A DNA stretch of 64,000 bases, from assembly GCF_027172205.1 (NCBI RefSeq), contig NC_070604.1:103933851-103997850 (forward strand), read 5' to 3'. The notes beneath the pieces were generated by a model. It worked only from the letters and a program-made list of their open reading frames with translations, was not told the DNA's origin and did no database searches. This DNA comes from Podarcis raffonei (lineage: Eukaryota; Chordata; Lepidosauria; Squamata; Lacertidae). Position 1 is the first letter of the stretch. Every line of letters starts with the position of its first letter. Made by a program: the position numbers and the translations under genes. Positions 9,256 through 22,985 of the stretch are shown here, piece by piece.

Positions 9256-11440
9256 ATATATACTGAAATACATCCCAACCTACAGTAGCAAACGAGAGGC
9301 ATTTTATTTTCTTGAATCAGGAGCGGAAATGCCCTCCGTGGCTCGTGGCACGCAAATATTTCCTTCATCCGGCAACACCTCGGTGGCTACACACGCTACT
9401 GAGGCCGGAGGAGGGGAGCGGAATTGGCTTCAGTTGCCCTGGCTTCCCAACAAATAAGACCCCGATCCTAAACCCGCTTATTTGAGCTCCATCGGAAGCG
9501 GGAAGGAAGCGAGGAGAAAATATCTACTTCTAAATAAGTATGCTAGCGTCATTTCGATGGAATCCGACTGCCAGGTAAACACGTTTAGGTTTGCAGCCTA
9601 ACACTTCGATGCTAAACTGCGCGATCCTAAACCGGTTGACTCAGAAGTACACCCCGCCGCATTTCAAGAGAACTTTTTTAGTAAGGGAGTTTAGGGTAGC
9701 AGCCGTAGTTTCTGAGAGGCTGGATTAAGTGCGAAAGCCACCGAGTTCCGATAAAGTTTGTTTAACAGAAGGAGATCGCTGTAAGGGATCAACAACCAGC
9801 CCCGGTGATCAGCATGCGCGTTTGCTCAGAAGACGCTCCTGCGGGATTCACTGAGACTAAGCGTGCTCAATACTGCAGCCGAAGAGTCTTGTGGCAACTG
9901 GAAGACTCGCAGCTCGCTTTTTCTGCAGCGTGGATAGGAGAGAGCCAGTTTCCTTGGATGCAGGAGTGTCTTTACGCTGGACACTCCACGCCATCTAAGT
10001 AGCAGCTTCTCCGCGGCGCCGCGGCCGGAAATTAAGCCATCATAAAATGGTTAGGCTCCCAGGTGCCACAAGTCTCGGAAAGAAGCGGAGGAGGGTCATC
10101 TTCTAGAATTGAGAACCAAAAGCGGCTTCCTTATTAGGCCAGAAAAGCGCCCCATCGAGGCTCTGCTAATACTTTATCTGAAATCCTGCACTGTGCTGTA
10201 GTTTTATCTGGTAGATTCTTAGCCCTAACAATTCAGTGGTCTCACTAGCTCCTTAGGCTACTACTCCAACTCTAACCACCCCGAACGCTTCCAAGGCCTT
10301 TCTCCTCCTATTTCTGCCGCAAGCCATTTTGCGGAAACCATCCCATTTTCACGAAGCAATGCAGTTCAGAGGGTTCTTGGGTCTCTCCCACCCCCGCACG
10401 GCTTCCTTTGCAACAAAACGCATTTTAACCCCTTTCTTCAGTGTTGCTGTGTCCCTGCGCAGACTGCCCGCTCGATTTGGAAAACGACCGAGCCCTACAA
10501 GCACCCACCCCATTGAAGTCAACGGGGCTGCTGGGTCATGTGGATAGGTTGTGGGCTGCGTGTAAATATGTAGCATGCTGACGTTCTCCTTGGCAACATA
10601 TTATCTTTAAATTGGGTTTTCCAGTCGCGATTCAGATCTTTTCACATGCATTAGATCGCTAATCCCGTAAGGCAGGTCACTACATTATCATTTCCATTTT
10701 ACAGATTTGGGGGTATGGATGGGTGAGGACTGAGATATATTGGTTTGCCTAAGACCAGCCAAATCCTACCGGGGAAATTCCAGGACTAGGCTCAGACCCA
10801 CTGCTGTTAGGCTACGATCTATGCCTATTTACCTTGGAGCAAGCCACATTGCACCCGATGGCGTTTACTTCGGAGTAGACATGAGCAGAAACCTGCTGTT
10901 AAGCACTATGATGCGCCGGCCTTTCTTCACTTAAATGCAGATGAAGGATTAAACAATCCACATCAACGCATTTTGTATTGTACCTGGATATTTCAGAATA
11001 CATAGGACAACCACGTTGTATTACACGCCTCTTGAAACATTATTTAATAAAGTTACGCGTTTATATAAATGTAACCCTTTAAAAGCTCGATTTAAAACTC
11101 AAGATACATCCAAGCATTTAAGCAGACTTGTTTCCACTGAAGTCAATGGGGAGACTTTGACTCAAATCCAAGCGCGCTCGGGCTGCAATCCTGTTCACAC
11201 TCGCGTGGGGGACAATTCCCACTGAATTCAATAGCTCTTACCACGGAGCAGACACAAACAGGACGGCGGTGTTCATAAAGCTGAGGACACGCGGGTGATT
11301 CAGTTTGGATGCGCAGCCTAATTATTTAAGCAAGCGGCACACCACTCCTAAGCAAAGTTTCGCAACAATCAGCAGTAATTGCTAATTGACAATAATTGCT
11401 GCCAACCTTAACTATCTTTATTTGCAAGCAAGACCTACTG
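9256..11440. other. Intron interior, CpG-retaining, few repeats
   Basis: It contains a 14-bp palindrome CCGCGGCGCCGCGG (10011-10024), a MIR-like remnant near 10660-10820 (TTCCATTTTACAGATTTGGG) and short copies of the dispersed TTACTTC-GAGTA motif (9535-9600, 10820-10905, 11187-11270). No coding frame is supported. Confidence 0.45.
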
Positions 11441-11445
11441 TTCAC

Positions 11446-11832
11446 CACATAAGAACATTAGACGAGCCTGCAGGATCAGGCCAAAGGCCCATGTAATCCA
11501 GTATCGGGTTCTCACAGTGGCCAACCAGATGCCTATGGGAAACGAGGGAGCAGAACATGAGCACAAGAGTAACTCCCTCCTTTCCAGCAACGGGTATTTG
11601 CAAGCACTGCTGCCAAGAACTGTGGAGGTAGAGCATAACCATGGTGGCTAGTAGCCCTCTCCACCAAATCTCCTTTTAAAGCCATCCAAGCTGGTGGTTA
11701 ATCTCTGCCCCCTGGGGAAGTGGATCCCATAGGATTGTCTGTGCGCTGCGTGAAGATGTACTTTCCTTGATCTGTACCAAATCTCCCAAAATTCAGCTTC
11801 ATTGGATGTCAACCAGTTACAATATTATGAGA

Positions 11833-11872
<40 letters not shown>

Positions 11873-11900
11873 AGTCTATCCGCTTTCTTCATGCCATATG
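11446..11900 (+). mobile_element. LINE-derived dispersed fragment (CR1/L2 type) with (GAT)n
   Basis: The series CATAAGAACATTAGACGAGC, TCTCACAGTGGCCAACCAGA, AAGCCATCCAAGCTGGTGG and TTCATTGGATGTCAACCAG is a repeat abundant in squamates, with related pieces at 47672-47850 and 50935-51010. (GAT)n occupies 11832-11871. Confidence 0.6.
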
Positions 11901-11983
11901 TATTTTTTAAAAAAGACGAACTCTGATCTCGTGGCAAGGTTTTGGTATTTTAATGCCTACTTTGATAGTAGATTTCATAAAAT

Positions 11984-12133
11984 AGTAGATTTCATAAAAT
12001 CATAGAAGGGACCCCGAGGATCATCAAGTCCAACCCCCTACAATGCAGGAATAGGCAGCTGTCCCGTACCGGGATCGAACCAGCAACCTTTGCATTGTGA
12101 GCACCATGCTCTAACCAACTGAGCTATCCAGGT
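11984..12133 (-). mobile_element. tRNA-headed SINE with CR1-like 3' tail
   Basis: On the minus strand it begins CCTGGATAGCTCAGTTGGTT, has a B box GGTTCGATCCC and ends in the CR1-like tail (complement of GTCCAACCCCCTACAATGCA). It mimics a tRNA but is followed by the SINE body. Confidence 0.75.
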
Positions 12134-13184
12134 ATGATGTTTTCTGGTTACATGCTGTGAACACAGATGGTTCGGAATAAAAGTACAACTAGCTAATAAA
12201 TGAAATGTGTACTCGGAGGTAAGTCCCGTCGAGGTCAGGACAGCTAACTCCCCGGGTAAGTGCCCAAAAGAAGGCTGCCTTAATTTAACCCCAATTAAGC
12301 CTTCACTCTTAAACACCTTCCCTAGAGAGTTAATCTCACTGAACCCAGTGGGACTGAGTTTAAGAAGACTGGTTTAAAACTGGGCTGTAAAATCACATTA
12401 TCCCCACTGGCTGTAGCGGAATTAACTCTAGGACTGTTATCCTAAGCGTCACTTGTAATGTTGGCAACGTTCTCTTCCAGGTAAAGGAAAATACGTTAAT
12501 GCCTGACATCAGCCTTCGCCAGTCCCGTACCTTCCAGATGTTGTTGGATTATAACTCTCAGCCAGGACTGCGCAAGCATTGCATCTGGTGGGCACCAGGT
12601 TGAGGAAGGTTGTTAGCAGTCTCCATAGATAACCCAGTGGCGTAGGGCTTAATGCCCTGTGATCACACCTATAAGCGCGCAGCGTTACTCAGCTGGGAAT
12701 CAAACTGCAGACGTCCAGGCGAAGCTAAAGCTATAGCTATGGGCACGGCAGGGTGATATTGGGGAAAGGAGACATTTGTCCCATTTTCATCTGGAAAAAC
12801 GGAGATTGCTCGGTAAGGGGGACCACCCTGCTTGCGGGACGCTGCCGTCTGTTAAGGAGGATTCAGGATGCTAATTCTCTTCCACCTCAGCGAGAGAGAG
12901 CGCCTATGATGTGTTCCTCCGATTAGCAGTAAATGGGCATCTTTCATCTCACCAGCCCTAGACTGGCCAGGCGAGTCTCTGCGCTTTCCACCCGCGGGAG
13001 AAAATAAGCTTATGTCAACTAGGCGAAATGGATGGAGGCCGCGAACCGAGTCGTGTCAAACCGCCTGCCTTGAACTCCGCTCGGCTACTTTACCTGAGCC
13101 ATTAACAGTTTCAAAATGTGTGTGTTTTCCACTGAGGCAGCAGCGTTATGACAATTAAGTCGCAAGGACTTAGAACTCAGAGGG

Positions 13185-13286
13185 ACTTATTTTCGACAGG
13201 GGGCAACGGATCTAGGATCGGGTTAAACGTTCTGCGCAGAACGTCTAGCCCGATCCTAGACCTATTGACCCCCATCGAAAATAAGT
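13185..13286. mobile_element. 102-bp fold-back MITE
   Basis: Two 51-nt arms meet at TCTGC/GCAGA with no loop. By eye, 43 of 51 positions pair, and seven of eight mismatches are transitions. Termini are ACTTATTTTCGA. Both strands read similar short frames only because of the symmetry. Superfamily is uncertain, as no target duplication was identified. Confidence 0.75.
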
Positions 13287-15600
13287 GCACACGCACTAGT
13301 CTTGTCCCGGACGTAAATTCCTCCCGGACCTCTAGATTGAACAGATTAAACATAATATTTTGGGACTTGGGAAAACTGCCTTCAGGGACACTGGCGTGCA
13401 CGCGTTGCAGGCACCAGAAGCGCATTTTCTGCAGAAAGCGACCCTGAATTTTGTCATGGGAAAGAGATGTCACCTTTAGCAGGTTCTAGTAAAATCAACC
13501 TACTGGTTAGACGCTTTGGGAGACGGAGTTGCGCAGCGGCGGTGGTTTGGGGTGAGAATAAACTGCATTTCAATTCACAGAGGTTTACTAACAGCTGTCA
13601 GATTTGCAACCTGTCTCTGAAACAAGTGCCCAACGCCCCAAAGGCCGCTTATTCATCAGAAAGGGCAGAGCCCCCTGTCCCTAGATACCCGCGCAAAATG
13701 GCGATCCTCTTCCCAGTCAAGACCAGCAAAGGTAGATATTCTCAGAATTTGGACCCACGCAGTGACAAACGCGCGCTGCAGGAAGCTCCTTTCAACTCGG
13801 CGCGGCGGAAAGGATTGTCCCGCAGCTCGGAGCCCCGCCTGCAACCCAGGCAGAATCTGCTCAAGAGAAACTAGCGCCTTCCCCCCCCCTTTTTTTTTGC
13901 AACAGGTCGGTGCATAAATGATAAAAACAGACGACTTGGATTCAAAGCGATTTTCAGCCCTGTTAAAGACAGCAAGGATTGAAATCACCTTGGCGCTTGG
14001 GTTTCAAGTACGCAGGAATTTGGATATAAACCTTACGCCCCCCCCCCCGCTTCCCAAATGTTCGGGATCGTGGTGCTAATTTCGAATAAAAGCTGCGATC
14101 TCATCCATGCACGCACTTATTGGGGAGTAAGCCCTGGGATGGGGTGCCTCCCGGTGAAGGCACGCATGGGCTCCGGCTGCCTTTGGGGTTGTGGGTGGCC
14201 CTTATTGGACCTCCAGACGAAGTTCACTTTTGCATGCAAAATCCAGCCGGCCACCTCTAAAGTGGAACCCAGATTCTCCGGCGAGTTTTCCAAGAGAGTG
14301 GTTTCTGGATGGCCGCCTCAGAGTACAGTAAAAGGGAGAGAGCGCGCGGGTCCAGATGATATCTGCTTTATTAGGCCCACATGTGGGTGGAAGCAGAGGG
14401 AGCCGCGACTATGTTTTGGATTTTCTACCAACGCTAGCTCACCAGAAAATACCTTTGAACTCACTTATGGCGCAGGAGGGTGCCAAAAGTGAATTCAGCC
14501 GGCCCGCGGAAGACTTGCACATCAAAGGTGCGCGTCCGGGTCCTCCGGGTATTCGGCTGCTTGGCTCTTTCACACGTGTTAATTGTACAAGGGCTGACAC
14601 TTGCCCTCTCTGGCTGTGTGAGTGGGTTTCGAAACTGCTGCGAGCTTTCTGTTGCGAGGAATTAAATTGGGTTTTTTTCGGCTCACCCGTCCTTCTAGAC
14701 CCGTTAACTGGCCTCCAGATTTCTTTTTAAAGCCATATTATATTCTCCATTTCAGGCTGGTTTAACAAGATTCTGAAGTTATTTTCCGTCGGCTGCCCTA
14801 ACCCAGTTTCTAAATACGTTTCTTTTTTGGGGGGAACCCTCTCAAGCTAGTTAGTTACACAATAGGAGATTAGGGAAAGTGCCCCTCAGCAAAACAAAAG
14901 ACTCACTCGAAATCAGAGGGGATGACTGCTCGGCCAAAGAGTTTAGGGTCGCGGTGCGCGGCTGCAAAGTACAAGCGTCCGCTCGGGAGCACTGACAGCC
15001 CCACGGCTTCACACAGAGAATTTACTGAGAAATCCATCCTGTTCGATGGGACCCGTGTCCCGGTACGAACTACAAGGGAGGGATGAGAAGACGCTAGTAG
15101 CGGTGGATGGCCTCCCGAAACTCCAAACAACCACCCACTTACTCCAGAGTAGTACTATCTGAGTTGCTAGGCTACCACAACAACGTGGGCTTCCTTAATC
15201 CGCCGACAGAGCTAACAATACCGTGGCGGCTCGGGTGCTGCTGGCAAGTCCACGTTAAACAGGCTCCCTATAATGCGTTTAAGGCCTAAGCTAGCAGTGC
15301 CCAACTTTTCGGCTCTTCTCTCTGGCGTCGAGATTCTATTCGATTCTGTCTCAATGTGGTTCGATGCCTGCAGCCTTCAGAATCCCTTTGGAGCCAGTTC
15401 GTTTCGTTTCCCACCACTAATTTCATATCCCCTTGAAACAGGATGGGTAAACCTTTACGGGTTTGTATACGAGGCTGATTTACTCAGGGAGAGAATCCGT
15501 GCTGTTAGGAGCAGCGCAACTGCGTGTGTATTTATTTACTCAGAGTTAAGGCCCCCAGGTCGGACTGATCCGATTCAGCCATAGGGCCGCAATTTCGGAC
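13287..15600. other. Repeat-free CpG-rich intron segment
   Basis: No SINE, LINE or MITE was recognised. C-runs followed by T-run (13880-13898) and a C-run at 14037-14050 are present. Open frames on both strands lack family motifs and are explained by GC-rich composition. Confidence 0.5.
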
Positions 15601-15619
15601 CTGTGCTACGATCGAAAAG

Positions 15620-15920
15620 CTGCCCATTTATTCTAGGCTAGCCCTCTCTTAACGCCAATTCATTGCTCGTTAAGAGTCAGCTACTGAACAACTATTTCCA
15701 TCTCGGAAGATAGTTTCATAAGAAGAATTAAAACATAATGCAAGATCCGCCGATTTTTCTTCTAGATCATAGTGTTCTGACTTATACGAACGCTCTTGTG
15801 TTCACAGTTTATTAGTAATTGATGGGAGGCGTTTGCACTGATTAATATGAAATTATTATAGCATATTTCTGTCCCACAGTTCATTATTATCCTTCCATCT
15901 ACTATCTGGAATCTGTCCCA
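15620..15920. promoter_or_regulatory. Candidate intronic conserved element
   Basis: A repeat-free block in GC-rich surroundings carries homeodomain-type cores in series: GTTTATTAGTAATTGATGG, ACTGATTAATATGAAATTA and TTCATTATTATCC. This is judged from composition only. Confidence 0.3.
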
Positions 15921-16782
15921 TCCCTCTTACTGAAGCAATGGAATGAAAGGGAACTTGTATCCGGATAGATAAGCAGCCACTTTAACGTGAACGGAAACTC
16001 CTGAGATTTATTTCCCTTGAAAATGTGCAGTTTCTGAACAATGTGGGGTACGTCTGTGTGCTCCTGGCCCAACGCATTTTGAAAACCCTGGCTTTCTCTT
16101 CAGCTGGTAGCCTAAGTGAATTCAAGGGCTTGTCAAAGTGAGGAAGAGATTTACAGCTGGCCGCAGGAAACGTGTTAATTGTGATCATCACCAAGGGTTA
16201 AAATCATTGATGATTGTGGCTTTAGCCACACACTCACCGGCCCCAGGGGCAAAGAAGTTCGCTTTTATAGAGTTGGGGGCCTACTGGGACCATTCTACAA
16301 GCAACCAGCTTTTTCCAACAGTGCTGCGCAAAGTTACTTACTACCTTTCCTCCACTTTAAACTACTACACTGGTGTGGAGTCCCATTGTAAAGAGTAGAA
16401 TTGCCGGCAACAACGCGGAAACTCGGGCTGGGTAGGAAGAATTTAACTCATGCAGCTCAATCCCACGCGCTGGAAGTTGAGGAGCACCGATTCGAATGCG
16501 ACTTACACCCAGGTAAGTGAATTTAGGATTGCAGCTTTTAATTTTGATTCCCACCAGGAGTTAGTGTGTTCGGGATGGGGTATTAAACGTGGTTAATTTT
16601 GCTGGCGAGGAAGGACCTGATGGTCTTGTAAAGTGTTCAGGTGTATTTGTTCAATATGCATTAGAGATATTTACTAGCAGAATTAATATCTCCCCCTTTT
16701 TTAGTATTGTTTTGACTGCTTTCTTCCTGCACGGAGAAACGGCTCACTCAACACGTTTCTGTTACTTAAATATGTAGCCAAG

Positions 16783-16866
16783 ATTGCAGTCCAACACTGA
16801 TTCATTAAAGTATTCCCTATTGAATTCAATGGCACTTACTTCCAAGTAGATAAGGATGGGGCCGCG
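16783..16866. repeat. Dispersed palindromic motif copy (TTACTTCC-AGTAG type)
   Basis: GATTGCAGTCCAACACTGA, ATTGAATTCAATGGCACTTA and CTTCCAAGTAGATAAGGATG match the common pattern of a small palindromic element whose full copy lies at 45446-45536. Confidence 0.5.
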
Positions 16867-17525
16867 AAGTAAATTAAAGTTGAGAAAACTACAGATATTT
16901 TCCCGGGAAGCGGAAAAGAAACAGTCAGAATAGGAAGCTGGCCTGATTGTGAAAAGGAGCGAAGGAAGATCCAGCTTTCTCCTGTTCCATTTACTTTAAA
17001 ACTCTGCTCCACTTCTTCCAAATCAAGTTTTCCGAGGAAGTGGCCTGGTAGAGAAGCCGAAGCAAAGCGATTTAGCTTTGGCGGGGCAACCCAGTGTTGC
17101 TCTCGAGTAAAACTAGTTCCGGGGGGGGGGGCGGAGAGTCAACTGTGTGTTCCTGCTTTTCCGATAGCATTCCGATATGAACGAAACGGCGAAAAGTTAA
17201 GATTGCTGTTTTACAAAGAGAATGAAGCGCCACGTTCTAGTTTCATTGCCATCTCCCTTCGCATTAGGTGAACCTCGAGGCCGGTGGCGCTTTCCCCCAC
17301 GGCCTGATCCTCTGCGCGTTTACTCGGGAGCAAGTGCTCGCTAAGTTCAAGGCTGCTTAGGCGACAAAAGCGCCTTTGTGCGCGTCTCAGCGCCGCACAG
17401 TTTGGCCTGGAATGGATAAGCAAATTTAGGAAGAATCCAGCACCCCACCGCCCCTCCCCTGGTCCCCAAATCAGAAATCTTTTGCAGCAGGGGTTGGGGG
17501 TCGAAAGAGGGAGCCAGAAGGAAGT

Positions 17526-18679
<1,154 letters not shown>

Positions 18680-18680
<1 letters not shown>

Positions 18681-18962
18681 ACTCTCCTCTCTCCTCTTCT
18701 CTCTCTCTTCCTCCCTCCCCCCCTCCCCGCTTGCAGCGATAGGATCTCTTACATGTAATCCAGTACTTTAAAAAGTCCTGCTCCCCTCTTCCTCCTTCCT
18801 CCTCTTCTTCGTCTCCTCGCTCTCCTCCTCTTCTCTTCTCGCCGGGTCTTCTCTCTCCCTCTCTCTTTTTTTCTTTTCTTCCTCCTTCCCCTCCCCCTCT
18901 TCTTCGCCTCCCTCTCTCTTCGCCTCCCTCTCTCTCTCTTTCCTCCCCCCCTCCAAATAATA
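18680..18962. repeat. Long polypyrimidine/polypurine tract in the SIX2 promoter
   Basis: Over roughly 280 bp the plus strand is almost entirely C and T, interrupted near 18736-18775. In minus-strand (gene) orientation it is polypurine. Such tracts can form triplex or H-DNA and often bind GAGA-type or CNBP/PCBP proteins. No transposon signature is present. Confidence 0.75.
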
Positions 18963-19200
18963 TTATTCTAAACTGGCATGAAAAAGTGATTAGCCGCGCT
19001 GTGATTGGTCCAGTTATTTGACCCGGGGACTGCCAAGGAGAAGACAATTGTTTTAATCAAATTATTTGCCATGGTGACGCTGTCAATCAAAAGTAACCCG
19101 ATCTGTTTTGAGGTGGCTCCCCGGCTCGGTTGACAGATTGCTTTGAGCCACTCGGAGGAGGGCTTTTTTAGAGTTGGGATATTACTAAGAAGTGGAAGAT
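18960..19200 (-). promoter_or_regulatory. SIX2: Candidate SIX2 proximal promoter/enhancer module
   Basis: A repeat-free block about 0.9-1.1 kb upstream of the ATG is dense in motifs. It has an inverted CCAAT box (ATTGG, 19004-19008), a HOX-like TAATTTGATTAA (minus, 19053-19064), the canonical PBX-MEIS decamer TGATTGACAG (minus, 19080-19089), a second MEIS core TGACAG (19131-19136) and a TCF-like CTTTGA (19141-19146). In mouse, Hox11 proteins with Eya1 and Pax2 act on a proximal Six2 upstream element, so a HOX/TALE cluster here fits. Conservation was not tested. Confidence 0.6.
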
Positions 19201-19419
19201 GCCTGGTTGGGGGGGGGGGAGCAGAGCGGGTGGGGAGAGAAATAAATGTCTGCTGTGATTGACGTTGCAAAACACGGAAAGAGGGGGGAGAGTCCCAACC
19301 AGGCCTGACCGCTGACTGACAGCGGGGGCGCTACAACACCGACAGGTCTCCCAATCCTACCGTTTCGACTTCTAGTTTGATGTTTTCCACTTCGAAACAA
19401 TCTCAAATTGGGAGGAAAG

Positions 19420-19461
<42 letters not shown>

Positions 19462-22270
19462 ATAGCCTCTTAAAATTTTGGAAAATCTTACTGGAAGCTT
19501 CCGTGTGGATGAAGACTTCCAAACTTTTGCAGCGGTCATCTTTCCTACGGTCCCTCCACCCTGTAGTAAGTTATGAAAACGAAAGTACCAACAGTATTCA
19601 AAGCGTTTACACTGCCTCTTCCTTGATCCTAGAACATTCATTGGGAGAAATTGAACTGCATTTAAAAAAAATCAAACGCCCAGGCTTATAACCCGTTCGC
19701 TTTTACCAGTCATTGACTGTCCTGCCTTATTCTTCTTTCAAATTCAGTGTAAAAGACTAAATGCTCGGGTTTTAAGGAAAATTTAATTCGCTATCACTCC
19801 AACTGCAGCTTAACTGGAATGTTGATGCATCTGTAGCGGGGCGCATCCATTCTTAATGACGCACATTTCTTTTATTGAATGAAGCAGATTGACCCGATGA
19901 CAAGCAGATTTAATTTCAGTGTAATTTTCTTCTTAGGAGGGGAGGTATGCAGCCTAACACGGAAACTCTAAAACCGATTTACGCTCTAGTCCTGTGTCCA
20001 CTTAACTTGGCAAGTATTTAGTACAGCTCTCTGTCGGGGGCGGTGGAGGGGGAGCTTAGAGGGAGTGACTTGGTGAATAAGTTTAAACAGAAAACACACT
20101 TTATTGGGAAATAGCCTCCTGTGTTTAGAACCGGGATGCCTGTTATAGTTAGAAAAAGTATCTTTTGGTTATATCTTAATATTGCAGATTTGCCTTCCCC
20201 CCTCCACCTCCCTATCTATCTGTCTACCCTATCGTAGATAGAAGAATCTCACCGAAGTCAAAACACCTAGTCTTCAGAATAGGGATTCTATCCAGGCACA
20301 CTTTGCTTATAATCGGCGGGCCGTTTATTAAGATAGAGAGGTATGAGCATGTATTTCCTCTCCCTCTTTTATTCCTCGGCATCTGTTAATTTCACCTCTT
20401 CGCTCCAAATAGAAAATGTAGTGAAGGCGATAGAGAGAGGGAGATCAAGAGGAAAGGAGATCGGCAGCCGTGTTCGGCTTCACGTGTGCGCCAGAGGCAG
20501 TTTCAATGAACAAGAGGTGCCTGAGCTCAAAGTTCTGGGTGCCTTTTGGGGTCGCATTTTGCCCGAGATCTGCAGCTCGCATTAGTTCGTCCCATCTCAG
20601 CCAGGCCAGCCCTCAGCCCCGCAAACGCTCCGCAAATTATCTCGCTAGTCCCAATTTCCTCGATCTCCTACAAGGAGGGTCAACTTTCCCTCATCCTGAC
20701 TAGTGCAGACGGAGGCAGATCCATAGTGCTCAGTCTTCAAAACCGTAGGAGCCTGTCTCGAAGCCGCATTCTCTGGAATGCCAAGGCCTTAGCCGCGCTC
20801 ACAGTTGGTCACAATTACCGGTGGAAGGAAAAGTATTCTGCGTATGCTCCACGGAACTCTTGTCAAATAACTGTAGGATCGAAAGCAGGTGAAGACCGGC
20901 GAGGAGCTCTCGTACATTCACAGGATCACCAGTTCTGAAGCCATTGAGCTACTACCCCTTTCTTTTTCCAGCCCGGACCGTGGGAAACCCAACGACCCCT
21001 CTCAGAAGCGCCGGGGCATCCCCTGCGTCGTGATCCTACACAGCACGAGCGGCAACTCAGCAAGTTCCACCCTGCGGGTCTCTCCGAAGCGCTTTCTCAG
21101 CGAGACAACAGCGTGAGGCCTCCGGCTCGCACACGCCTCCAGAACTCTGGGTCAAGTTGGGAGGAGGAGAGATCAGCTCGGAGCTGGTGCCTCGCGGGAA
21201 AGTGGCCACTTGGGAACTCCGGAGTTCTGCTGGAAGTGGAACTGAGGGAAATAATCAGGATCCGCGGCTGGGAAGCCCGGGCTTCGCGCGGGGAAGCTTG
21301 AATGGGGCGTGGATGGAACGTTGCTCAGAAGAGGAAAAGAAGTGGAACGTTCGTTCATTCATTCATTGAATGATTTCACCAACAGCTTGAGATTTTCTTT
21401 CTCGCGGTTCTTCTCATCTTCTTTCTCAGGGCATAAACTCCGCTAGACTTGTGAAAGAGTTTTAGATCTTGCTGGAAAAACTCGACTTCTTTTTGAAGAA
21501 TAACCCCGGAAGGCTACAATAAAAACAAAAACAGGGGACTTTTTTTTTTCCTGACTGCAGCTGAAACAGAGGACTAAATCGGTGGCTCGCTAGGTTTAAA
21601 ACCTACTGTTTGTTGTTCTCTGCAGTCCTTAGAGCCAGACCAGCTTAAGGCTGGTAATTATCTCGCTGACTTAACGGGATTTCTTCCGGCATGACTGCTG
21701 CCTGAGCCTCCAACGGTGTGCGGTCAGTACCTTGACCCTGAACGCAAATTCCCTCAAAAGGTCATGTCGATTTCAGAGTGATATACCTTATCTAAATAAT
21801 GTATTTCAGATCTGGGTGCAGGAAGTGCTCGCAGACAAAGCTGAAGTACGCAATCCGCATCCCGTTGATCCGTGGGGCGGGTGGGGGGAATTTTCAAAAC
21901 AAAAACATCTCGCTGTGTCTCTAATAAATCAAGATTGCAAGCCTCATTGCAGCGCAAACACGGGATTCCGTGAGCTTTACTTCCAAGTAAGTGTGCATAG
22001 GATGGCAGCCTAACAGTCCAGAACTATACAGCGTTACTCAGGTGTCAGGCCTCTGAAATTCCTCTGGGCTTGCCCTCGAGTAAATAGATTTAGGACTGCA
22101 GCCGAAGGCTTTCACATTGTCCCGAGAGGACTTAGCAGCCAAATAAACATGCGTAACTGGGCTGCAAGTGGAATTTGAATGTAGACCAAGTCAAAAAAAG
22201 AAAAGGGTTTTTTTTAAAGGGAGAGAGAGCGAGAGAGAGAGGAAAAGATTGGACATTTATTCCAAATGCG
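19201..22270. other. Upstream flank of SIX2, CpG-rich, nearly repeat-free
   Basis: It contains (GT)n at 19422-19460, a CpG-rich patch at 20430-21320 and a dispersed-motif copy at 21945-22014. No credible coding frame. An acidic-purine patch (GAGAGAGCGAGAGAGAGAGG) is near 22221. Confidence 0.45.
19422..19460 (+). repeat. (GT)n microsatellite
   Basis: About 19 uninterrupted GT units, about 1.3 kb upstream of the SIX2 ATG. Confidence 0.95.
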
Positions 22271-22480
22271 TTTCTGTATGCGACGTTATAACAACTGGCT
22301 GGTTCCTATTCTGCAAGTTCAGTACCCGGTCCCACCATATATTATGACAGATGTTCCCTGACACAGCATTAATGGAAAGATGTGACCAAGGCACGTTTCC
22401 ATGGCCACTTTTGAATAAAGATGTTTAAATGGGTCATGAGGCACGTCTCATGAAAATCAAGGAGACTATTTTTATTTATT
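22270..22480. promoter_or_regulatory. Candidate conserved element about 4.2 kb upstream of SIX2
   Basis: The block is repeat-free and information-rich: TATGACAGATGTTCCCTGAC, AGCATTAATGGAAAGATGTG, CACTTTTGAATAAAGATG and GGGTCATGAGGCACGTCTCATG, the last containing the near-palindrome CATGAGGCACGTCTCATG. It includes MEIS (TGACAG), homeodomain (TTAATGG) and E-box cores. Conservation is inferred, not shown. Confidence 0.4.
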
Positions 22481-22734
22481 TATTTGTGAAACGTTTCTGT
22501 CTTGCCTTTCCCAAACTCGAGACGGCTTACCGAAAACAACAGCCTGCAACTAAAAATGAGTTTAAATACAATCAATAAATTCAAGAAGAAGAAACAAAGA
22601 GCCTTCGTGTTCCTTTGAGGGCACTTTGATTTTGAGTAAATCGGGCTGCTAAGCCAAAAATGAAGGGTGGGCCCTATATTACATTACATTAATGAGTTGA
22701 ATGGGGCATGTGTTAATATACAGGACTTCAGCCT

Positions 22735-22985
22735 AAGCTAGGAATCAGGAAGCCCCCGGTTGCAATCTGGCCTCTGCGATGAATTTGCTACGGCGTGGCC
22801 TTAGTTAGGCCTGCCAAGCAACTCTGCTTTAGCCCCAGCAGTCTATCTGCCATCTGGGGATAATAACACCCACCTTGCAGGGTGGTTTGTAAGGATTTGG
22901 AAAATGGGAATGTGAGCGAATTGCTTTGAGCAGTTGAATCCATGATAGAAATGCTGTTTTTGTTATTATTGTTGCTTTTATTTAT
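22735..22985 (+). mobile_element. MIR SINE remnant
   Basis: Order GGTTGCAATCTGGCCTCTGC, GGCGTGGCCTTAGTTAGGCC and ATCTGGGGATAATAACACCC, then CCTTGCAGGGTGGTTTGTAA, is the MIR layout in forward orientation. Strongly diverged. Confidence 0.7.

Noticed and set aside
11984-12133. Apparent tRNA gene on the minus strand
   Set aside because: The tRNA-like head continues into a SINE body and CR1-like tail.
13148-13473. Similar peptides on both strands at the fold-back
   Set aside because: They arise from the inverted repeat, not from coding.
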